This document shows, one piece after another, positions 16,512 to 26,633 of a stretch of 64,000 bases of DNA. Source of the DNA: Desulfovibrio inopinatus DSM 10711 (GTDB lineage Bacteria; Desulfobacterota; Desulfovibrionia; Desulfovibrionales; Desulfovibrionaceae). How positions within the stretch are numbered: position 1 is the first letter of the stretch; each line of letters begins with the position of its first letter. Where the stretch lies: contig NZ_AUBP01000010.1 of assembly GCF_000429305.1 (NCBI RefSeq), positions 1-64,000 of the forward strand, given 5' to 3'. The notes beneath the pieces are model-generated. The model made no database searches. It worked only from the letters and a program-made list of their open reading frames with translations, and was not told where the DNA came from. The position numbers and the translations under genes were made by a program.

Positions 16512-17036
16512 TTATTTCTTTTTCGCTGTCGGGGCCAACATCATGTTCATGGTGCGGCCTTCAGAGCGGGGAGGTTGATCAACCTTGGCGATTTCTTTGA
16601 GATCTTCAATCACCCGGTTCAGGATCGTTAATCCCCTGTCTTTATGAACAATTTCACGGCCACGGAAAAACACGGTTACTTTACAGCGATCACCGGCTTC
16701 AATAAATCGCCGGATATGCTTGAGCTTTGTTTGATAATCGTGCTCGTCGGTTTTTGGGCGGACCTTAATTTCCTTGAGTTGGATAGTGGTCTGCTTTTTC
16801 CGGGCTTCCTGTTGCCGTTTCTGTTGCTGGTACTTGAACTTCCCATAATCCATGATTCGGCAAACGGGTGGTTCGGCCCCGGAAGCAACCTCGACAAGAT
16901 CAAGGCCTTTTTCCTGAGCAATACGCAGCGCTTCCTGCGTTTGCAAAATACCGAGTTGTTCCCCGTCGTCAGCAATCACCCGCACCTGGCGAGCGCGAAT
17001 TCGATTATTTCGACGGACTTCGCTAGAAGAAACTAT
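16512..17036 (-). CDS. infC: Translation initiation factor IF-3, probable AUA start
   Basis: IF-3 binds the 30S subunit and proofreads start codons. A GTG at 16985 would give only 157 residues and would remove the conserved N-terminal segment [20 protein letters not shown] that continues in frame upstream. The frame is bounded by TGA at 17040-17042, and no ATG, GTG or TTG lies between that stop and the GTG. The codon ATA at 17034-17036 has GGAGG eight bases before it, inside the last codons of thrS, and gives 174 residues, a normal IF-3 length. IF-3 genes are known for rare start codons used in self-regulation. The ATT at 16998-17000 is the alternative start. Confidence 0.9.
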   Translation of the reverse strand: MVSSSEVRRNNRIRARQVRVIADDGEQLGILQTQEALRIAQEKGLDLVEVASGAEPPVCRIMDYGKFKYQQQKRQQEARKKQTTIQLKEIKVRPKTDEHDYQTKLKHIRRFIEAGDRCKVTVFFRGREIVHKDRGLTILNRVIEDLKEIAKVDQPPRSEGRTMNMMLAPTAKKK

Positions 17037-18957
17037 AGCTCATGCCTCCGCGTTTGAATGGTTCCAGGCAATCGTTGCGAATCATGTCGACCACCTCATC
17101 AATGGTCTTGGTTCCGAGATTCTCGCCGGTGCGCAACCTGACATTGACAACATTGTCGGCCACTTCCTTGTCCCCTATAACCAGCATATAGGGAATTTTT
17201 TCCACCTGCGCCTCACGGACTTTGTAGCCGAGTTTTTCATTACGGGTGTCGGCTTCAACCCGTAGACCGACGCCTTGCAACGTTTTATGACAGGCTTCGG
17301 CGAAATCATTTTGGGCGTCGGTGACGGTCAAAATACGCACTTGGGTGGGAGCAAGCCACGTTGGAAAAGCTCCTCCAGTGTGCTCAATAAGGATTCCAAG
17401 GAATCGCTCGACCGATCCGAGAATGACGCGGTGTAGCATAACAGGCCGATGTCGCTCACCATCTTGGCCGATATAATGCAAATCGAACCGTTCAGGCAGT
17501 GTGAAATCGCATTGCACAGTCGCGCATTGCCATTTCCGGTCTAAAGCATCACGTAGCTTGATGTCAATTTTCGGACCATAAAAAGCGCCATCGCCTGCGT
17601 TGATTTCGTACGGCAAACCAACGGACTCAAGTGCATCCGTCAAGGCTGTGGTGGCGCGTTCCCAATCATCGTCAGAGCCGATAGATTTTTCCGGCCGTGT
17701 GGACAGTTCAAGCTCGAAATCAAAACCGAATAGTCCGGCGACGTCTTTGACGAATTGTATGACACCGGTGATTTCTTCGAGGAGCTGATCTGGCCGACAA
17801 ATGATGTGGGCGTCATCCTGCGTGAACGCACGAACTCGCGATAACCCGTGGAGTACGCCGGACTTTTCATGGCGATGCACCATGCCAAGCTCGAAATAGC
17901 GCTGGGGTAAATCGCGGTAACTGCGAATATTCGAACGATAAATGAGCATGTGCGACAAGCAGTTCATGGGTTTGATGCCATAGGCCTGCTCATCAATTTC
18001 CGTGAAGTACATGTTTTCACGGTAATTTTCATAGTGACCCGAGCGCTCCCAGAGTTCCCGTTTGAGAATAAGTGGGCCTTGCACGATCTGGTAGCCGCGC
18101 TTCAAATGTTCTTTGCGCTCGAAATCTTCGAGAATGGTGCGAACGAGCATACCTTTAGGATGCCAGATCACCATACCCGGACCGGCTTCTTCGGAGAAGC
18201 TGAACAAGTCAAGTTGCGTGCCGAGCCGGCGGTGGTCACGCTTTTTCGCTTCTTCGATGCGATGCAAATACGTTTTGAGATCTTTGGGATTGGCAAACGC
18301 CGTTCCATAGATACGTTGCAGCATAGGGTTCTTTTCATCCCCACGCCAATACGCACCGGCTACGGACAGCAGCTTGACGGCTTTCAGCATTCCCGTGCGC
18401 GGAATATGCGGACCACGACAAAGGTCCGTGAAGTTCCCTTGGGAATACAAGCTGTAATTGTCTTGTCCGAGGTCGTTGATGATCTCCAATTTATACTCTT
18501 CACCCATGTCTTTAAACAAGGACAACGCTTCATCCTTGGAGACGAGACGACAAGTGAAGGAATGGTCGCGGCCGACGATACGTTCCATTTCGGCTTCGAT
18601 CGCTTCGAGGTCCTCCGGTGTGAAGGGCCGCTTATAGGCGAAATCGTAATAAAAACCGTTCTCGATAGCTGGTCCGATAGTGACCTGGGCTTCGGGAAAA
18701 AGGGTCTTCACGGCTTCGGCCATAATATGAGCGGCCGAATGCCGAATAACGTCCAGGCCCTCGGGGGTATCGGCGAATACGGGAACAAGCTCGTCACATC
18801 CCGCCGGAATAAGCCGGTCGAGATCGAAAATTGTTTCGCCACATTTGGCGGCAACCGTATTCTTGAATTGCTTTTTGGACAAACCTTCAGCCAAAACGCT
18901 GGCGCATGTTGCGCCTTCGCTGAGGTCTATGGCTTTGTCCGCAACCCGAATCTGCAC
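17023..18957 (-). CDS. thrS: Threonyl-tRNA synthetase
   Basis: ThrS charges tRNA-Thr and edits serine. The 644-residue protein has the N-terminal TGS domain (residues 1-60), the editing domain with [11 protein letters not shown] (zinc/editing His), class II motifs (motif 2 [20 protein letters not shown], motif 3 [18 protein letters not shown]) and the C-terminal anticodon-binding domain. The start is GTG, preceded by AAAGGAG at seven bases. Its last codons contain the ribosome-binding site for infC, and the two genes overlap by 14 bases. It is the first gene of the thrS-infC-rpmI-rplT-pheS-pheT operon. A tRNA terminator lies about 40 bases upstream of the start. Confidence 0.97.
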   Translation of the reverse strand: MQIRVADKAIDLSEGATCASVLAEGLSKKQFKNTVAAKCGETIFDLDRLIPAGCDELVPVFADTPEGLDVIRHSAAHIMAEAVKTLFPEAQVTIGPAIENGFYYDFAYKRPFTPEDLEAIEAEMERIVGRDHSFTCRLVSKDEALSLFKDMGEEYKLEIINDLGQDNYSLYSQGNFTDLCRGPHIPRTGMLKAVKLLSVAGAYWRGDEKNPMLQRIYGTAFANPKDLKTYLHRIEEAKKRDHRRLGTQLDLFSFSEEAGPGMVIWHPKGMLVRTILEDFERKEHLKRGYQIVQGPLILKRELWERSGHYENYRENMYFTEIDEQAYGIKPMNCLSHMLIYRSNIRSYRDLPQRYFELGMVHRHEKSGVLHGLSRVRAFTQDDAHIICRPDQLLEEITGVIQFVKDVAGLFGFDFELELSTRPEKSIGSDDDWERATTALTDALESVGLPYEINAGDGAFYGPKIDIKLRDALDRKWQCATVQCDFTLPERFDLHYIGQDGERHRPVMLHRVILGSVERFLGILIEHTGGAFPTWLAPTQVRILTVTDAQNDFAEACHKTLQGVGLRVEADTRNEKLGYKVREAQVEKIPYMLVIGDKEVADNVVNVRLRTGENLGTKTIDEVVDMIRNDCLEPFKRGGMSYSFF

Positions 18958-18997
18958 GTGATAGCTCCTTTTTCAGGGCAAAAAAACGTTAAGTGCT

Positions 18998-19025
18998 ATA
19001 AAAAAGGGAGGCATTGGCCTCCCTT
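18998..19025 (-). terminator. Terminator of tRNA-Val copy 1
   Basis: On the minus strand AAGGGAGGCC / GCCTCCCTT forms a tight hairpin followed by TTTTTTAT, eleven bases after the tRNA. Confidence 0.85.
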
Positions 19026-19035
19026 GAAGATCATG

Positions 19036-19110
19036 TGGTAGGACCGAGGAGATTTGAACTCCTGACCCCTTGCGTGTCAAGCAAGTGCTCTCCCCCTGAG
19101 CTACGGTCCT
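19036..19110 (-). tRNA. tRNA-Val (anticodon GAC), copy 1
   Basis: The minus strand folds as a complete cloverleaf: acceptor AGGACCG/CGGTCCT, D arm GCTC/GAGC, anticodon stem CTTGC/GCAAG around TTGACAC (anticodon GAC), and T arm AGGAG-TTCAAAT-CTCCT. The 3' CCA is encoded. It differs from copy 2 at one base just after the anticodon stem. Confidence 0.95.
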
Positions 19111-19131
19111 GTGAACAAAATCAGGGAACGG

Positions 19132-19162
19132 ATTAAATGCCCCAAGCCAGCCCCAAAGTCAA
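19132..19162 (-). promoter_or_regulatory. Candidate promoter of tRNA-Val copy 1
   Basis: On the minus strand TTGACT (19157-19162) and TTTAAT (19132-19137) are spaced by 19 bases, slightly long. Transcription would start about 15 bases before the tRNA. Confidence 0.4.
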
Positions 19163-19394
19163 CTAAAAATGTTCCCGGAAAGAATTGGGGCGAATATATG
19201 TCGACTTTTTGTCAGTGCTGGCGGGTGCGAATTACATGGATGGAGTGGGGAAGGTCAAGGATTATTTTTAAAATTGGGACGAAAATTCAATAGCAGAAAA
19301 ATCCCATATAAGAATGGTAAGTTTTGAATGAATACTTTTGGAGCCATGAGGCGAACGTTTTGAGTGATCTCATGGCAAGCATGCGATTTTGCAA

Positions 19395-19422
19395 TAAAAA
19401 AAGGGAGGCAAATTGCCTCCCT
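19395..19422 (-). terminator. Terminator of tRNA-Val copy 2
   Basis: On the minus strand AGGGAGGCAA / TTGCCTCCCT closes on a single base and is followed by TTTTTTTATTG. Its stem resembles that of the copy 1 terminator, so the terminator was duplicated with the tRNA. Confidence 0.8.
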
Positions 19423-19431
19423 GAATTGGTA

Positions 19432-19506
19432 TGGTAGGACCGAGGAGATTTGAACTCCTGACCACTTGCGTGTCAAGCAAGTGCTCTCCCCCTGAGCTAC
19501 GGTCCT
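19432..19506 (-). tRNA. tRNA-Val (anticodon GAC), copy 2
   Basis: The cloverleaf is the same as copy 1, with anticodon GAC and an encoded CCA. The variable region begins with T in place of G. The two genes are 396 bases apart, each with its own promoter and terminator. Confidence 0.95.
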
Positions 19507-19527
19507 GTTCGTCGTTGCGAGATCGAC

Positions 19528-19556
19528 CTTCTATCTCTGAGAGGGGGGCGTGTCAA
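19528..19556 (-). promoter_or_regulatory. Sigma-70 promoter of tRNA-Val copy 2
   Basis: On the minus strand a perfect TTGACA (19551-19556) is spaced 17 bases from TAGAAG (19528-19533). A GC-rich stretch follows, as is common at stable-RNA promoters. Confidence 0.55.
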
Positions 19557-19610
19557 TGAAAAATAGTATTTTTTTCAAAAAAAAATCAACTTTGGTTTTC
19601 TTGCGTTTTT

Positions 19611-20714
19611 TCAGCTTGCGTCCTCTGCGGCTTTCTTATGAAAAATGCAAACTTTCGGACCAGGTTTGGCGCAGGTATTACACGAAATACATTGGGCTGG
19701 AGCGGTATCACCGGCTTTCCAGCGTGCGACAAGATCGTTTTCGCAAATAAATGGTCTGGCTAGCGCCAGATAGTCCATGGAATCGTCGTTGAGCATGCTC
19801 GTCATGGTTTGGAGGTTGCGATGACCACCAACACTGATAACCGGGGCTTTGACGTTGGACTTGATGCGCTTGGCGTATTGCGCAAAATAGGCTTCACCAT
19901 TGGCGTCGATTTTTCTCGCGTATCCTTCATTGTCCCGTGAGGACCGACTGCCTCCGCTGATTTCAATGGCGTCGATTCCTTCCCGGTCGAGTTCCTGACA
20001 AACGTACATGCACTCTTCAAAGGGCATGCCTCCATCCATGAAATCATCGCAGTTGATTTTTACGAAGACCGGGTACTGTGGGCCGACAGCGGCGCGAACT
20101 GCAGCGTAGGTTTCTCGAAGCATTCGGCTGCGATTTTCAATGGAGTCTCCGTATTCATCCGATCGCCGATTATAGTGAGGCGAGAGAAATCGTCCTAACA
20201 GATAACCGTGCGCTGCATGAATTTGTACACCATCGAATCCTGCCGCCTGGGCTCGCCGCGCGGCATCGGCGAAAGCCTGTTGAAAAAATAAAATCATGTC
20301 GTTGGGCATTGCGTGAGGTGTATTGTGGAACGCTCCATCCATGATAGGACTCGGCCCCCACATGACTTTCGATGCGTCCGAGTCGGTGATGGTTTGTGGC
20401 CCTAATGCCGCGATTTGAAGAATAATATTGGCATGGTGCTCATGAACTCCATGAACCAAGGGTTTATAGTCATCGATAAAAGAATCGTCATATATCCCCA
20501 TTTGGCCGGGAAGAAGCTGCTCAACATCCGTCACAGCACACAGTCCGGTAATCATAGTCCCGACACCACCCTTGGCCAAATTGGAATAGACTGTACAGAG
20601 CTGCGGCGTCACGTGTCCTGTTGCATCCGAAACGCCATCATACACGGCGGAGCGGATAAACCTGTTTTTTAATGCCATTGAACCGATATGCGTCTTGTCG
20701 AACATTGTTTTCAT
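19611..20714 (-). CDS. NADH:flavin oxidoreductase (Old Yellow Enzyme family)
   Basis: This 367-residue FMN-dependent TIM-barrel enzyme belongs to the Old Yellow Enzyme family, which reduces activated C=C bonds. LKNRFIRSAVYDG near the N-terminus, FDGVQIHAAHGYLLGRFLSP with the substrate-binding His pair, and PVISVGGHRNL in the phosphate-binding strand are clear. The C-terminus keeps a Cys cluster (CISCNTC and a further Cys nine residues on) like the iron-sulfur site of 2-enoate reductase types, but the second, FAD/NADPH-binding half of those enzymes is absent. The ATG follows CGGAG at five bases. It is a single gene between the tRNAs and a repeat; the physiological substrate cannot be deduced. 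Confidence 0.85.
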   Translation of the reverse strand: MKTMFDKTHIGSMALKNRFIRSAVYDGVSDATGHVTPQLCTVYSNLAKGGVGTMITGLCAVTDVEQLLPGQMGIYDDSFIDDYKPLVHGVHEHHANIILQIAALGPQTITDSDASKVMWGPSPIMDGAFHNTPHAMPNDMILFFQQAFADAARRAQAAGFDGVQIHAAHGYLLGRFLSPHYNRRSDEYGDSIENRSRMLRETYAAVRAAVGPQYPVFVKINCDDFMDGGMPFEECMYVCQELDREGIDAIEISGGSRSSRDNEGYARKIDANGEAYFAQYAKRIKSNVKAPVISVGGHRNLQTMTSMLNDDSMDYLALARPFICENDLVARWKAGDTAPAQCISCNTCAKPGPKVCIFHKKAAEDAS

Positions 20715-20791
20715 GCAAACTCCGAAGGTCTGTACCGTGAATATTGTTGGGGAAAGGTGGGCCTAGAGCGTTTTTCAGTGAAACGGAAGAA

Positions 20792-20849
20792 TGCCTCCGG
20801 CGGATCAAGAAACTTTTTGGAAAAAGTTTCTTGATAATCTTCAAAAACT
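20792..20849 (+). repeat. Interspersed tagged-hairpin repeat, copy 3
   Basis: Tag TGCCTCCGGCG (20792-20802) is followed by a perfect 15-bp hairpin (ATCAAGAAACTTTTT, two-base loop, complement; 20804-20835) and tag TCTTCAAAAACT (20838-20849). It forms an inverted pair with copy 4 around 20850-21296. Confidence 0.7.
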
Positions 20850-21171
20850 TTAAATGGTTACAGTATGATTTGAAATGAACGGCATATCTGTCGGAATTTC
20901 AAGTTGTTCAACATAAACGATAAACGCCCTAGATGTTTAGTCTCAAGATGGCGTGGATGCGAGCGAGACCTTGCCACTTGTGGCTTTGCCGGATACGGAA
21001 ATCGCCGTTTTCGGGGAGAATGACGAAAATATGGAATTGGCCGGCTGCCTCGTGAGCTTTCTTGTCGATGCCTTGGAGGAGATGGCCATGCAAGGGCGTG
21101 TTGGGAGGCGATTACTGACCATCAATGCAAGAGCGTGATGAATCGGTTCGATGTTGACCCGGCCTCTCAAG
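20850..21171. other. Gene-free stretch between two inverted repeat copies
   Basis: Nothing clearly coding is seen. A GTG-started frame of 62 codons (20953-21138, plus) is closed by a stop 12 bases upstream of its start, lacks a ribosome-binding site and resembles nothing known to me; it may be a remnant of a lost gene. Confidence 0.3.
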
Positions 21172-21209
21172 AAAAACGCCGAAGGCCCGCAGTGGTCCTT
21201 CGGCGTTAC
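21172..21209 (-). terminator. Terminator downstream of leuS
   Basis: On the minus strand AACGCCGAAGG.CC and GG.CCTTCGGCGTT form a long stem followed by TTTC. It is the likely end of the large operon that begins near 35840. Confidence 0.75.
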
Positions 21210-21296
21210 GATCAGTATGATAGAACATCTATCTGAGCACGCTGGGCTGGAGCCAGACATACGGCTCAAGACAATAGCTCTCGTGCAACCAGTTAA

Positions 21297-21354
21297 AGTT
21301 TTTGAAGATGATTAAGAAACTTTTTTCAAAAAGTTTCTTAATCCGCCGGAGGCA
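21297..21354 (-). repeat. Interspersed tagged-hairpin repeat, copy 4
   Basis: Read on the minus strand: tag TGCCTCCGGCG (21344-21354), a perfect 16-bp hairpin (GATTAAGAAACTTTTT arms at 21310-21325 and 21328-21343, two-base loop), then tag TCTTCAAAAACT (21297-21308). It begins 11 bases after the leuS stop. Confidence 0.7.
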
Positions 21355-21364
21355 CTCTTCGTTT

Positions 21365-23887
21365 TTAATTCGCCACAACGTTGACCAACTTGCCCGGCAC
21401 AACGATGACTTTGCGAACGGTTTTCCCTTCAATGTGGCGAAGTATATGCTCATCTTGCATGGCGGCCGCTTCAATAGCGTCTTTTCCGGCGTCGGCAGGC
21501 ACCGTGATCTTACTGCGCAGCTTGCCATTGACCTGCAGCACCACGGTGACTTCGTCCTTCACCAGAGCGGTGGGGTCTACGGTGGGCCAGGGTTCGTCGG
21601 CAAGGCGGCGTGTGTGTCCCATGGCTTGCCACAGTTCTTCACACATATGGGGTGCCATGGGAGAAAGCACGGTCAAGGCCGAGGCCATGGCCGAGGACAC
21701 GACCTGCATACCGTCGGGATTGGCCTTGAATGTCTCCAGGTTGCCGTAGAGAAAGTTGATGAGTTCCATGATCGCTGAAATAGCCGTGTTGAACTGAAAG
21801 CGATTCTGGATGTCCTTGGCGACCTTGTCGACACAAGCATGCTCGCGTCGACGTAATTCTTTGTACTCCGCGGGCAGATTTTCCAAGACATCGGCTGGGA
21901 AACTGTAGCACGGATCCATGGGGGACAGGGCGTCTTCGAGTTCTTCGGTCACGAGTCTCCAGACGCGTGACAGGAAACGTGCCGATCCTTCGATGCCGGA
22001 GTCGCTCCAATCAAGATCTTTTTCCGGTGGTGCGGCAAACAAGATGAACAAGCGTACCGTGTCGGCGCCGTACTTGTTGACCATTTCATCGGGGTCAACA
22101 ACGTTGCCCTTGGATTTCGACATCTTGGAGCCGTCTTTGATAACCATCCCCTGTGTAAGCAGGTTCATGAACGGTTCGTCGAATTTCAGATATCCCAAAT
22201 CGCGCAGGGCTTTGACGAAAAACCGCGAATAGAGCAGGTGCAAAATGGCGTGTTCAATACCACCGATATATTGATCGACAGGCAGCCAGTAATCAACGGC
22301 TTGCGGATCGAAGGGGGCATTCTCGACATGTGTCGAGGTGTAGCGGGCGAAATACCAGGAGGATTCCACAAAGGTATCCATGGTATCGGTTTCCCGGCGT
22401 GCCGGTTTCCCGCAAGTCGGACAAATCGTTTCGACAAAGGACGGTGTGTCGGGCAAAGGCGAGCGACCATCGGCCCGAGTTTTCACATCGAGCGGCAACT
22501 TGACCGGCAAATCGGATTCGGGAACCGGGACGACACCGCACTCGTCACAGTAAATGACCGGAATCGGTGCACCCCAGTATCGTTGCCGGGAAATGTTCCA
22601 GTCGCGCAAGCGGTAGTTGACACTGCGTTTGCCCAATCCTTTCTCTTCGAGAAAATCAGCGATTTTTTCTTTGGCTTCGTCATTATTCAAGCCTGTAAAT
22701 TCCTGGGAATCGACGAGAACCCCCGGATCGGTATAGGCTGCTTCCATGGTCAGCGGATCAAGGACATTGTCGCTGTCTTTCGGCGTGATAACGACCTTGA
22801 GGGGCAGTTTGTATTTTGTGGCAAAATCAAAGTCGCGTTGATCGTGCGCCGGTACGGCCATAACCGCGCCTGTTCCGTAGCCCATCAAGACGAAGTTGGC
22901 CACATAGATGGGCATTTTGGCGCCAGTAACCGGGTTGATGCAATAGGCCCCGGTGAATACGCCTTCTTTTTCCAAGTCTTCGGCGCCGCGTTTGATTCGG
23001 TCCATGTTGCGGACGTTATCGACAAACGCCGTGACTTCAGCAGCCTGTGGCTTATCTTTGATAAGTTCCGGAACTAACGGATGTTCGGCTGCCAGACTCA
23101 TGAACGTCGCGCCGTAGAGCGTATCCTGGCGTGTGGTGAAGACCGCAATTTTTTCGCTTCCGGCATCGGTCGGAGATTCAAGCTCAAAGTCGATTTCCGC
23201 ACCAATGCTTTTGCCGATCCAGTTGCGCTGCATGGTGAGCACGCGCTCTGGCCATCCTTGATCGAGCATACCCAGATCATCAAGCAATTCATCTGCATAG
23301 GCGGTGATGCGGAAAAACCACTGTGCCAGTTCTTTTTGTTCCACTTCGGTATCGCAACGCCAACACAGGCCTTCTTCAACCTGTTCATTTGCGAGAACCG
23401 TTTGACAAACCGGACACCAGTTTTGTGGAGCTTTCTTGCGATAGACAAGACCTTTTTCGAGCAGTTTTAGAAAGAAAAGCTGTTCGTGGCGGTAATATTC
23501 CGGCGTACACGTGGCAAGCTCACGCTTCCAGTCGAGCGAGTAGCCTAAGCGTTTGAGCTGGGCACGCATGGTATCGATATTTTCGAATGTCCATTTGGCT
23601 GGGTGAGTACCATGTTTGATGGCCGCGTTCTCTGCGGGCAGACCGAAGGCGTCCCATCCCATGGGGTGGATGACGTTGAAGCCGTGCATGCGTCGAACTC
23701 GGGCAATGACGTCACCGATGGTATACACACGCACATGGCCCATATGTAGCCGCCCCGAAGGGTAAGGGAACATTTCCAAAACATAGTATTTGGGTTTGTC
23801 CAAATCGACGTCAGTGTGAAAATGATCACCTTCATTCCAAATGTTTTGCCATTTGGCTTCGATATCTTCGGGCGTATACTGTTTCAT
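21365..23887 (-). CDS. leuS: Leucyl-tRNA synthetase
   Basis: LeuS charges tRNA-Leu. The 840-residue bacterial-type class I enzyme shows the HIGH-type motif ([19 protein letters not shown], residues about 41-59), the zinc-binding CPVC and CWRC region, the CP1 editing domain with its threonine-rich loop ([14 protein letters not shown]), MSKSKGN (KMSKS loop) and the anticodon-binding C-terminus. The second ATG (23887) is chosen because GGGGA stands eight bases ahead of it. nusB lies immediately upstream. In related genomes leuS is followed by lptE and holA; here a repeat, a terminator and an unrelated flavoenzyme follow. Confidence 0.97.
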   Translation of the reverse strand: MKQYTPEDIEAKWQNIWNEGDHFHTDVDLDKPKYYVLEMFPYPSGRLHMGHVRVYTIGDVIARVRRMHGFNVIHPMGWDAFGLPAENAAIKHGTHPAKWTFENIDTMRAQLKRLGYSLDWKRELATCTPEYYRHEQLFFLKLLEKGLVYRKKAPQNWCPVCQTVLANEQVEEGLCWRCDTEVEQKELAQWFFRITAYADELLDDLGMLDQGWPERVLTMQRNWIGKSIGAEIDFELESPTDAGSEKIAVFTTRQDTLYGATFMSLAAEHPLVPELIKDKPQAAEVTAFVDNVRNMDRIKRGAEDLEKEGVFTGAYCINPVTGAKMPIYVANFVLMGYGTGAVMAVPAHDQRDFDFATKYKLPLKVVITPKDSDNVLDPLTMEAAYTDPGVLVDSQEFTGLNNDEAKEKIADFLEEKGLGKRSVNYRLRDWNISRQRYWGAPIPVIYCDECGVVPVPESDLPVKLPLDVKTRADGRSPLPDTPSFVETICPTCGKPARRETDTMDTFVESSWYFARYTSTHVENAPFDPQAVDYWLPVDQYIGGIEHAILHLLYSRFFVKALRDLGYLKFDEPFMNLLTQGMVIKDGSKMSKSKGNVVDPDEMVNKYGADTVRLFILFAAPPEKDLDWSDSGIEGSARFLSRVWRLVTEELEDALSPMDPCYSFPADVLENLPAEYKELRRREHACVDKVAKDIQNRFQFNTAISAIMELINFLYGNLETFKANPDGMQVVSSAMASALTVLSPMAPHMCEELWQAMGHTRRLADEPWPTVDPTALVKDEVTVVLQVNGKLRSKITVPADAGKDAIEAAAMQDEHILRHIEGKTVRKVIVVPGKLVNVVAN

Positions 23888-23916
23888 GACCATGTTCCCC
23901 GGAAAAGTGGTAGCGG

Positions 23917-24381
23917 TTAAAGACCTTTTTGAATGGAAAAACGGCCCTGATCTACGGCTTTGGCCACGGCATCGAGAATGCCGTTGACAAATGCGCCGGA
24001 ATTATCGTCCCCGAAATCGCGTGAAAGTTCAACAGCTTCGTTGATCGCGACACGTAAAGGGATATCCGGCCGATGCAAAATTTCGAACAGAGCCAGACGC
24101 AGAATCGTCAAGTCGATCTTGGCGATGCGGGATAGTCGCCAATTTTGAGAAAACGAAACAATAATTTCGTCGAGTTCGCTGGTTTTTCCCCATACCCCCA
24201 TGACAAGTTCGCGTACGAAATCAAGATCCTTGGGAGGATTGACCGGATGCAACGGGATGCGCTCCAAAGCTGCATCGACATCGGCGGCACTATGGGCTTC
24301 GGCGAATTCAAAGGAATAGAGCACCTGCAACGCGCGAATACGAGCGCGTCGTCGTGATTGCCCAACTTTTTTCTTAACCAT
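23917..24381 (-). CDS. nusB: Transcription antitermination factor NusB
   Basis: NusB binds boxA RNA with S10 during rRNA antitermination. The 154-residue product begins [20 protein letters not shown] and has the hallmark segments [20 protein letters not shown] and [20 protein letters not shown] near the C-terminus. The start at 24381 is preferred to the upstream 24456 because GAGGC precedes it by eight bases, and because a hairpin (CCCGTCCT.GG / CC.AGGACGGG) occupies the region before it. It lies in the usual ribH-nusB order. Confidence 0.95.
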   Translation of the reverse strand: MVKKKVGQSRRRARIRALQVLYSFEFAEAHSAADVDAALERIPLHPVNPPKDLDFVRELVMGVWGKTSELDEIIVSFSQNWRLSRIAKIDLTILRLALFEILHRPDIPLRVAINEAVELSRDFGDDNSGAFVNGILDAVAKAVDQGRFSIQKGL

Positions 24382-24501
24382 ACAAACATGCCTCGCCGGC
24401 TTCAACCGGCTGGTTGGCGTGTTGGTTTTTCCCGTCCTCGGTATGATAAAAGCCAAGGACGGGAGAAAACATTACGGGACGTTGTGCCCCGATCAGAACG
24501 A

Positions 24502-24972
24502 TTACACCTGTTCGAGAATCCGAGTGAGTTCCAAAACAGCCGAAGCGGCTTCGACACCCTTGTTGCCGGCTTTGCTGCCAGCGCGTTCTATAGCTTGTTC
24601 CAACGTATCTGTTGTCAAAACACCGAAACCGATGGGAACCCCTGTATCAAGGCTGACTTGAGCCAAGCCTTTGGCACATTCATTAGCAACAAAGTCGAAG
24701 TGGGGGGTGGCACCGCGAATGACACAGCCCAAGCATACCAACGCGTCATATTTACCCGATGCCGCAATCTTTTTGGCGGCCAGAGGCATTTCAAACGCGC
24801 CGGGCAAACGGATAATCGTCAGATTTTCACGGTCGGCTCCGTGGCGAGTCAGATAATCCACTGCACCGCCGATCAGGCGGTCTACGATGAAATCATTGAA
24901 TCGGGCAGCCAGGAGACCAAAGCGCAGTCCTTGCGCTTGCATCTGTCCTTCAATGGTTTTGATATGCAGCAT
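24502..24972 (-). CDS. ribH: 6,7-dimethyl-8-ribityllumazine synthase
   Basis: RibH condenses 3,4-dihydroxy-2-butanone 4-phosphate with the pyrimidine intermediate, the penultimate riboflavin step, usually in a 60-mer capsid. The 156-residue protein shows [42 protein letters not shown] and [11 protein letters not shown]. The ATG follows GGAG. It stands directly after ribBA and before nusB in the same orientation, so it is co-transcribed with both. Confidence 0.97.
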   Translation of the reverse strand: MLHIKTIEGQMQAQGLRFGLLAARFNDFIVDRLIGGAVDYLTRHGADRENLTIIRLPGAFEMPLAAKKIAASGKYDALVCLGCVIRGATPHFDFVANECAKGLAQVSLDTGVPIGFGVLTTDTLEQAIERAGSKAGNKGVEAASAVLELTRILEQV

Positions 24973-24998
24973 GCGTTTTACTCCACGTGGATGATTAT

Positions 24999-26213
24999 TT
25001 AGTCGTCGAGATGGTTCAAAATATGGCCCATCTTGTCTTTTTTAGTCTGCAGGTAGCACAAGTTTTGCGGACAGGCTCCTATTTCAATGGGCACACGTTC
25101 GACCACTTCCAGGCCATAGCCTTCTAAACCAACAATCTTTTTGGGGTTGTTAGTCATAAGGCGCATTTTTCTCACACCGAGCGACACGAGAATTTGTGCT
25201 CCAATACCATAGTCGCGCAAGTCTGCTTTAAAACCGAGGCGTTTGTTCGCCTCGACCGTGTCCAGGCCTTTGTCTTGGAGGTTGTAGGCTTTGATCTTAT
25301 TTGCCAAGCCAATGCCGCGACCTTCCTGGCGCATGTACAGGATGACACCTTTTCCGGCCTCATCAATCATGCGCATGGCCTCTTGGAGCTGTCCACCGCA
25401 ATCGCACCGTAAGGAACCAAGTGCGTCACCGGTGAGACATTCGCTATGAACGCGAAGCAAAACAGGTTCATCCGGATCGATTTCGCCTTTTACCAGGGCG
25501 AGATGCGTTTGGTTATCGGTTGCAGTTTCAAATGCGATCGCTTTGAAATGGCCGCCGAAACACGTCGGAAGTTCAGCTTCAGCCACGCGCTCGACGGTGA
25601 CGGAACCGAATTTCATGCGATACTGGATGAGATCTTTAATCGTGGCGATTTTGAGATCGTGCTTTTCGGCGAATTCTTCCAGGTCGGGCATGCGTGCCAT
25701 GTTGCCGTCTTCGCGCATGATTTCGCAGATGACCGCACAAGGTTTCAGGCCAGCTAACCGGGCTAAGTCCACACTGCCTTCGGTTTGACCGGCACGCACG
25801 AGAACGCCGCCTTCTTTGGCTCGTAACGGAAAAATGTGGCCAGGAGTGACGATATCATCGGCAACGACGTCATCAGCAACTGCCGTAAGAATGGTCGTTG
25901 CCCGGTCATAGGCGGAAATACCGGTGGTAACGCCGGTTTTCGCTTCGATGGAAACCGTGAAGCCCGTACCGAAGGAACTTTTATTGTTCTTCGTCATCAT
26001 GGGGAGGTTGAGCTTGTCCACCCAGTCCGGAGACAGGCTCAAGCAAATCAAACCTCGGCCGTGCGTGGCCATGAAATTGATAATTTCGGGAGTGATTTTT
26101 TCAGCGGCAATCGTGAGATCGCCTTCGTTTTCCCGGTCTTCATCATCCACTAAAATAATCATTTTGCCTTGCCGAATGTCGGCAATGGCTTCTTCAATCG
26201 AACAAACAGCCAT
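24999..26213 (-). CDS. ribBA: Bifunctional DHBP synthase / GTP cyclohydrolase II
   Basis: The N-terminal half (residues about 1-200; [20 protein letters not shown] and [11 protein letters not shown]) makes 3,4-dihydroxy-2-butanone 4-phosphate. The C-terminal half (residues about 205-404) is GTP cyclohydrolase II with the zinc ligands in [20 protein letters not shown] and the [11 protein letters not shown] active-site segment. Both catalytic sets look intact, and the 404-residue length is normal. The start follows GAGG at seven bases. It supplies both precursors of riboflavin. The 420-base gap upstream to ribE contains no FMN riboswitch motif. Confidence 0.97.
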   Translation of the reverse strand: MAVCSIEEAIADIRQGKMIILVDDEDRENEGDLTIAAEKITPEIINFMATHGRGLICLSLSPDWVDKLNLPMMTKNNKSSFGTGFTVSIEAKTGVTTGISAYDRATTILTAVADDVVADDIVTPGHIFPLRAKEGGVLVRAGQTEGSVDLARLAGLKPCAVICEIMREDGNMARMPDLEEFAEKHDLKIATIKDLIQYRMKFGSVTVERVAEAELPTCFGGHFKAIAFETATDNQTHLALVKGEIDPDEPVLLRVHSECLTGDALGSLRCDCGGQLQEAMRMIDEAGKGVILYMRQEGRGIGLANKIKAYNLQDKGLDTVEANKRLGFKADLRDYGIGAQILVSLGVRKMRLMTNNPKKIVGLEGYGLEVVERVPIEIGACPQNLCYLQTKKDKMGHILNHLDD

Positions 26214-26633
26214 ATCAATACCTCACTGAGGTTGTGCGTTGAGGGGGCGGGACGCGGCCTCCTGTCGCCAGGGAGGAGGTGAAACGAAACGAATTCCTTT
26301 TTAGGAAATGGGGTCGTTCCGCTTTTTCTCCCCCATGGCCCCCCCTCCTCATCACCCTTCATCCCCAAACCTGTTGGACAGGGGCAATGACGGGGCTTCA
26401 TTACATCATGTCACGACTCGTTGAAAAATCGTGTTGCACCGTCGTATTCTGTACGGTGCAAAAAATTGTTGACGACATCATGGGCAACTGTGTCGGGGGG
26501 GACAATACCGCTTAACGCCCTGATGTGTCGTAAAAATCTTTATTGACCGATGCTTCCATGGCATCTGTTCGGGCGGAAGGAAAGAAGGCAACGCTTTCCA
26601 CGCGTCGAAGGCCAATCAATTAAAATGAAAAAT
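26214..26633. other. Gap between ribE and ribBA with one hairpin
   Basis: The gap carries a 9-bp perfect inverted repeat (TTGCACCGT 26434-26442, ACGGTGCAA 26453-26461). On the minus strand it is followed by CACGATTTTTC, so it may partly terminate ribE transcription. The part near ribBA is GC-rich and purine-biased. The conserved core segments of the FMN riboswitch were looked for and not found. No gene is recognisable. Confidence 0.45.

Noticed and set aside
20953-21138. 62-codon plus-strand ORF between the repeats
   Set aside because: GTG start, stop codon only 12 bases upstream, no ribosome-binding site and no recognisable family.
26214-26633. FMN riboswitch in the long gap before ribBA
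   Set aside because: The conserved core segments of the FMN element are not present on the minus strand; only a simple hairpin and GC-rich sequence are seen.
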